Of a stretch of DNA of 64,000 nucleotides, positions 61,122 to 64,000 are shown in pieces. Position 1 is the stretch's first letter; each line of letters begins with the position of its first letter. A program made the position numbers and the translations under genes. The stretch comes from Bradyrhizobium sp. B124. GTDB taxonomy: Bacteria; Pseudomonadota; Alphaproteobacteria; Rhizobiales; Xanthobacteraceae. The DNA lies in contig NZ_CP152413.1 of NCBI RefSeq assembly GCF_038967635.1, positions 2,356,001-2,420,000 on the forward strand. The letters run 5' to 3'. The notes beneath the pieces were generated by a model, which saw nothing but the letters and a program-made list of their open reading frames with translations, made no database searches and was not told the origin of the DNA.

Positions 61122-62273
61122 TCAGGCAGAAAGAGCGCTGCGCACAGCCGCGATGACGCGGTCCTGCGCCGCCTCGTCGAGATAGGGGTGCATCGGCAGG
61201 GCGATGACGTCCTTTGACAGGCGCTCGCTGACCGGCAGGCCACCGTCGGCAACCGGATAGTGGCTGTAGGCCGTCTGCTGGTGGACCGACTTCGGATAGT
61301 AGATCATGGTCGGCACGCCCTGCGCCTTCAAGGCGGCCGCGAAGGCGTCACGATCGATGCCGTTGGTCAGACGGATGGTGTATTGCGCCCACACCGAGGT
61401 GCAGCCGGGAGCCACGCGCGGCACCGCGACGAGATTGCCGAGCGCCCGCGAATAGCGTTCCGCCACCTTGTTGCGCGCGGCGATCTCGTCGTCGAAGATC
61501 TTCAGCTTCTCGAGCAGGATCGCCGCCTGCATGGTGTCGAGCCGCGCAGTGAGGCCGAGCCGCACGTTGTCGTACTTGTCCGAGCCCTGGCCGTGGACGC
61601 GGATGCTGCGCAGCGTGCGCGCGAGTTCCTCGTCGTCGGTGAAGATCGCGCCGCCATCGCCGAAGCAGCCGAGCGGCTTGGCCGGGAAGAAGCTGGTTCC
61701 GGTCGCGAGCCCGAAGGTGCCGAGCTTGCGGTTCTTGTAGGTTGCGCCAAAGCCCTGCGCGGCATCGTCGAGCACGAACAGGCCCTCGGCCTCGGCGACC
61801 GCGCCAATCGCGTCGTGATCGGCGCTCTGGCCGAACAGATCGACCGGGATCACGGCAACCGGCTTCAGCCCGCGTGCGCGCGCCGTCGCAATGCCGCGCT
61901 TCAGCGAATTGACGTCGATGTTGAAGGTCTCCTCATCGACATCGACGAACACCGGTGTCGCGCCGGTCAGCGTCACGACTTCGCCGGTCGCGCAGAACGT
62001 GAAGGTCGGGCAGAGCACCGCATCGCCCGGCCCGACATTCTTTGCCATCAGGACCATCAGGAGCGCGTCGGTGCCGCTGGCACAGCTCACCACATGCTTG
62101 GCGCCGCTATAGTCCGCCAGCGCCTTCTCCAGCGCAATGACTTCCGGGCCGTTGATGAACTGGCAATGGTCGAGCACGCGCGCGACCGCGTCATCGATCG
62201 ACTTGCCGAGCCGCCGGCGCTGCGCGGCGATATCGATGAAGGGAATGGGCTCAAGCTGCATATGCTGGTTCAT
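61122..62273 (-). CDS. DegT/DnrJ/EryC1/StrS sugar aminotransferase
   Basis: 383 residues. The PLP lysine is in FFPAKPLGCFGDGGAIFTDD near residue 195. HVVSCASGTDALLMVLMA, DDAAQGFGATY and GLTARLDTMQAAIL complete the family set. It aminates a keto-sugar nucleotide, as WbpE does in the UDP-diacetamido-uronate pathway. It lies 50 bases after a Gfo/Idh oxidoreductase, which is the usual partner of that reaction. The ATG at 62273 was chosen over an in-frame ATG at 62261 by the family N-terminus. Confidence 0.93.
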   Translation of the reverse strand: MNQHMQLEPIPFIDIAAQRRRLGKSIDDAVARVLDHCQFINGPEVIALEKALADYSGAKHVVSCASGTDALLMVLMAKNVGPGDAVLCPTFTFCATGEVVTLTGATPVFVDVDEETFNIDVNSLKRGIATARARGLKPVAVIPVDLFGQSADHDAIGAVAEAEGLFVLDDAAQGFGATYKNRKLGTFGLATGTSFFPAKPLGCFGDGGAIFTDDEELARTLRSIRVHGQGSDKYDNVRLGLTARLDTMQAAILLEKLKIFDDEIAARNKVAERYSRALGNLVAVPRVAPGCTSVWAQYTIRLTNGIDRDAFAAALKAQGVPTMIYYPKSVHQQTAYSHYPVADGGLPVSERLSKDVIALPMHPYLDEAAQDRVIAAVRSALSA

Positions 62274-62323
62274 GGAAGCTCTTTGCACGTGTTGAATGGA
62301 TTACAATCAGCCAGTGGAGGCAA

Positions 62324-63340
62324 TCAGCCGGCGATGCGGCGCGGTCCCTTGCGCATCGTCGATGCGGCGGGCCGGGCGGGCGATTCCAGGCAGCGGATCG
62401 CGATCTCGAGGCTCGCCACGCCCTCGTCGCCGGACACCGCCGGCAGCTTGCCGCTGCGCACGGCATCGAGGAAGGCGATCAGCTCGGCGCGCAGCGGCTC
62501 GTCGTGCCCGACCGGCAGATGGCGCATCGAATAGCTGCCATCCGGCTTGAAGCCGAAGCATTCGGTGACCTGGCGCGTGAGCAGGTCGCCCATCACGTAT
62601 TTGCCGCGGGTCGCGACCGTCACGTTGCGCGCCTTGAACGGCGTCAGCCAGTTGGTGTTGATGTGGGCGAGCACGCCGGACGCCGTGCGGAACTGCAGCA
62701 GCGCGATGTCCTCGCGCTCGGCGACCGCGCTCGAGAGCTGCGGCTGCACCTCGACGATGTCGGACTCGGTGAACCAGCGGATCAGGTCGATGTCGTGTAC
62801 GGCGAGGTCGATCACGACGCCGACATTGGACATCCGCGGCGGGAACGGGCCGACCCGGGTGATGCCGATCGACAGGATATCCTCGCCCGAGATCGCCTGC
62901 TTGATCGCGGCGACCGCCGGATTGAAGCGCTCGACATGGCCGACCATCAGCGTAACGCCGGCCCGCTCGGCGGCTGCGACGATCTCGCGGCCCTCTTGGA
63001 CCGTGGATGCGACCGGCTTCTCGACCAGGATGTGGATGTTGTGCGCGATGCAGGCGAGCGCGATCTCGTGATGCAGGTGGGTGGGTGCCGCGATCGTCAC
63101 CGCATCGACGCCCTCGGCAAGCAGCTGATCGAGGTTTTCGAAGGCGCGGCAACCGACCAGGTCGATGGCGCGTGCGCGGTGCTCCGGCAGCGGATCGACG
63201 ATGCCGATCAGCACGACGCCGGGCAGTCCGGCCAGTACGCGGGCATGGTTGCTGCCCATCACGCCGGCGCCGATCACGCCGACGCGCAATGCGCGGCCGA
63301 TATCGGCCCTCGCGCCGGCTGCGGACACTTTTGCATTCAT
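62324..63340 (-). CDS. Gfo/Idh/MocA oxidoreductase
   Basis: 338 residues. The NAD-binding fold is RVGVIGAGVMGSNHARVLAG, followed by the EKPVAST lysine motif near residue 113 and VIDLAVHDIDLIRWF (His-Asp) near 180. It probably oxidises the C3 hydroxyl of a UDP-sugar, as WbpB does, and feeds the following aminotransferase. The sequence does not identify the sugar. The gap upstream (63341-63589, 249 bases) holds no gene. Confidence 0.9.
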   Translation of the reverse strand: MNAKVSAAGARADIGRALRVGVIGAGVMGSNHARVLAGLPGVVLIGIVDPLPEHRARAIDLVGCRAFENLDQLLAEGVDAVTIAAPTHLHHEIALACIAHNIHILVEKPVASTVQEGREIVAAAERAGVTLMVGHVERFNPAVAAIKQAISGEDILSIGITRVGPFPPRMSNVGVVIDLAVHDIDLIRWFTESDIVEVQPQLSSAVAEREDIALLQFRTASGVLAHINTNWLTPFKARNVTVATRGKYVMGDLLTRQVTECFGFKPDGSYSMRHLPVGHDEPLRAELIAFLDAVRSGKLPAVSGDEGVASLEIAIRCLESPARPAASTMRKGPRRIAG

Positions 63341-63589
63341 ATCGTAGACCCCAAGTAGCGTTCTGGCGGTTGTCCCGGCTCCTCAGGGAGCCATCCAGGC
63401 TCCGAGGGAATCAGACCAAGGCCCCTCGTCCCGATCTGCGCCTCCGGCGCAAATCACCCCGCTTCGTTGGCAGCCGCTATAGCACGGCGTCACAAATGTG
63501 GCGAATGCCAAGGACGAAATCCGGACACGTTTTGATTCAAAGAGTTACATCGTCCCGCGCCCGGCGATTGGCGCGGGAACCGGCTCGCC

Positions 63590-64000
63590 TCAGCTGCGCC
63601 GGTAGTCGTCCTCGATGCGGATGATGTCGTCCTCGCCGAGATAGCTGCCGGTCTGCACCTCGATCAGCTCGAGCTGGATCTTGCCGGGATTCTCCAGCCG
63701 GTGCACCGCGCCGATCGGGATATAGATCGACTCGTTCTCGTGCACCGTCTTGATCAGCTCGTTGACGGTGACCTGCGCGGTGCCGCGCACCACGATCCAG
63801 TGCTCGGAGCGGTGATGGTGCTTCTGCAAGGACAGCCGCCCGCCGGGCTTGACGATGATGCGCTTGACCTGGTGGCGGTCGCCATTGTCGACCGATTGGT
63901 AGGAGCCCCAGGGGCGATGCACCTTGATGTGGTTCTCGGTCACCTCGGGCGCCGCCACTTTCAATTTCGCGACCAGCCGCTTCAGCCCGTTGGCGTCCTT
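63590..64000 (-). CDS. Mannose-1-phosphate guanylyltransferase/mannose-6-phosphate isomerase, C-terminal part
   Basis: The last 136 residues of a gene that begins beyond the right edge. The visible part is the cupin isomerase domain of bifunctional ManC/AlgA-type enzymes: RPWGSYQSVDNGDRHQVKRI, the metal-binding LQKHHHRSEHWIVVRGTAQV and PIGAVHRLENPGKI. It supplies GDP-mannose for exopolysaccharide or LPS. There is no start codon inside the window. The TTG at 63964 is internal. Its stop lies 249 bases upstream of the Gfo/Idh start. Confidence 0.92.
   Translation of the reverse strand, partial: KDANGLKRLVAKLKVAAPEVTENHIKVHRPWGSYQSVDNGDRHQVKRIIVKPGGRLSLQKHHHRSEHWIVVRGTAQVTVNELIKTVHENESIYIPIGAVHRLENPGKIQLELIEVQTGSYLGEDDIIRIEDDYRRS

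Overview
The window is GC-rich chromosomal DNA from an alphaproteobacterium of the Bradyrhizobium/Rhodopseudomonas group (Nitrobacteraceae). The evidence is a heat-shock cluster with a ROSE-type RNA thermometer and an rpoH gene, several small protein families that I recall from bradyrhizobia, a CtrA-type site, and dispersed palindromic repeats typical of that group. I see no rRNA, intact tRNA, CRISPR array, transposase, integrase or phage gene. This looks like ordinary chromosome with some small-gene-rich stretches.

Layout. 1-4.8 kb: the 5' part of flagellar hook gene flgE with a sigma-54 promoter, then msrB, a FAD oxidoreductase, a SixA-like phosphatase and a universal stress protein. 5.2-9.4 kb: a heat-shock block entirely on the minus strand. 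It holds rpoH, two paralogous small proteins and an Hsp20 behind a ROSE thermometer, preceded by a second operon of three small genes ending in another Hsp20. 9.7-15.4 kb: mostly small or exported proteins, a two-HTH regulator, a Crp/Fnr regulator, a cytochrome-like protein, an orphan terminator that may end a small RNA, and a shared upstream palindrome. 15.4-24.1 kb: two large GGDEF-EAL proteins flank a DUF1127 gene and a divergent MocR-type regulator with a direct-repeat operator.

24.2-34.4 kb: an S9 peptidase, a DHA2-type exporter, an LPG-synthase-like membrane protein, an SGNH hydrolase, a DUF2147 protein, a thioredoxin-reductase-like ferredoxin-NADP reductase, a thioesterase and a 2Fe-2S ferredoxin. 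34.5-41.2 kb: an Hpt protein and a 1,976-residue membrane-anchored coiled-coil protein that I interpret as the Growth Pole Ring (GPR/RgsE) protein of unipolar growth. It is built on a hendecad pattern with twelve exact-length 44-residue repeats, and a CtrA-like site lies upstream. 41.3-50 kb: an Mla lipid-transport operon (mlaE-mlaF-mlaD, with a STAS domain fused to MlaE), a dipeptide epimerase, an MFS transporter, an acidic Pro/Ala-rich protein and a caspase-fold protein.

50-64 kb: a threonine dehydratase, a plcP-glycosyltransferase pair with a PHO-box-like site (phosphate-starvation lipid remodelling), thiD, a stand-alone Lrp effector domain, two c-type cytochromes, a CHRD protein, an orphan xanthine-dehydrogenase-type large subunit, murJ, and a sugar-nucleotide/polysaccharide set (DegT aminotransferase, Gfo/Idh oxidoreductase, phosphomannose-isomerase domain) running off the right edge. 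The main themes are cell envelope and polar growth, stress response, c-di-GMP signalling and phosphate-dependent lipid exchange.
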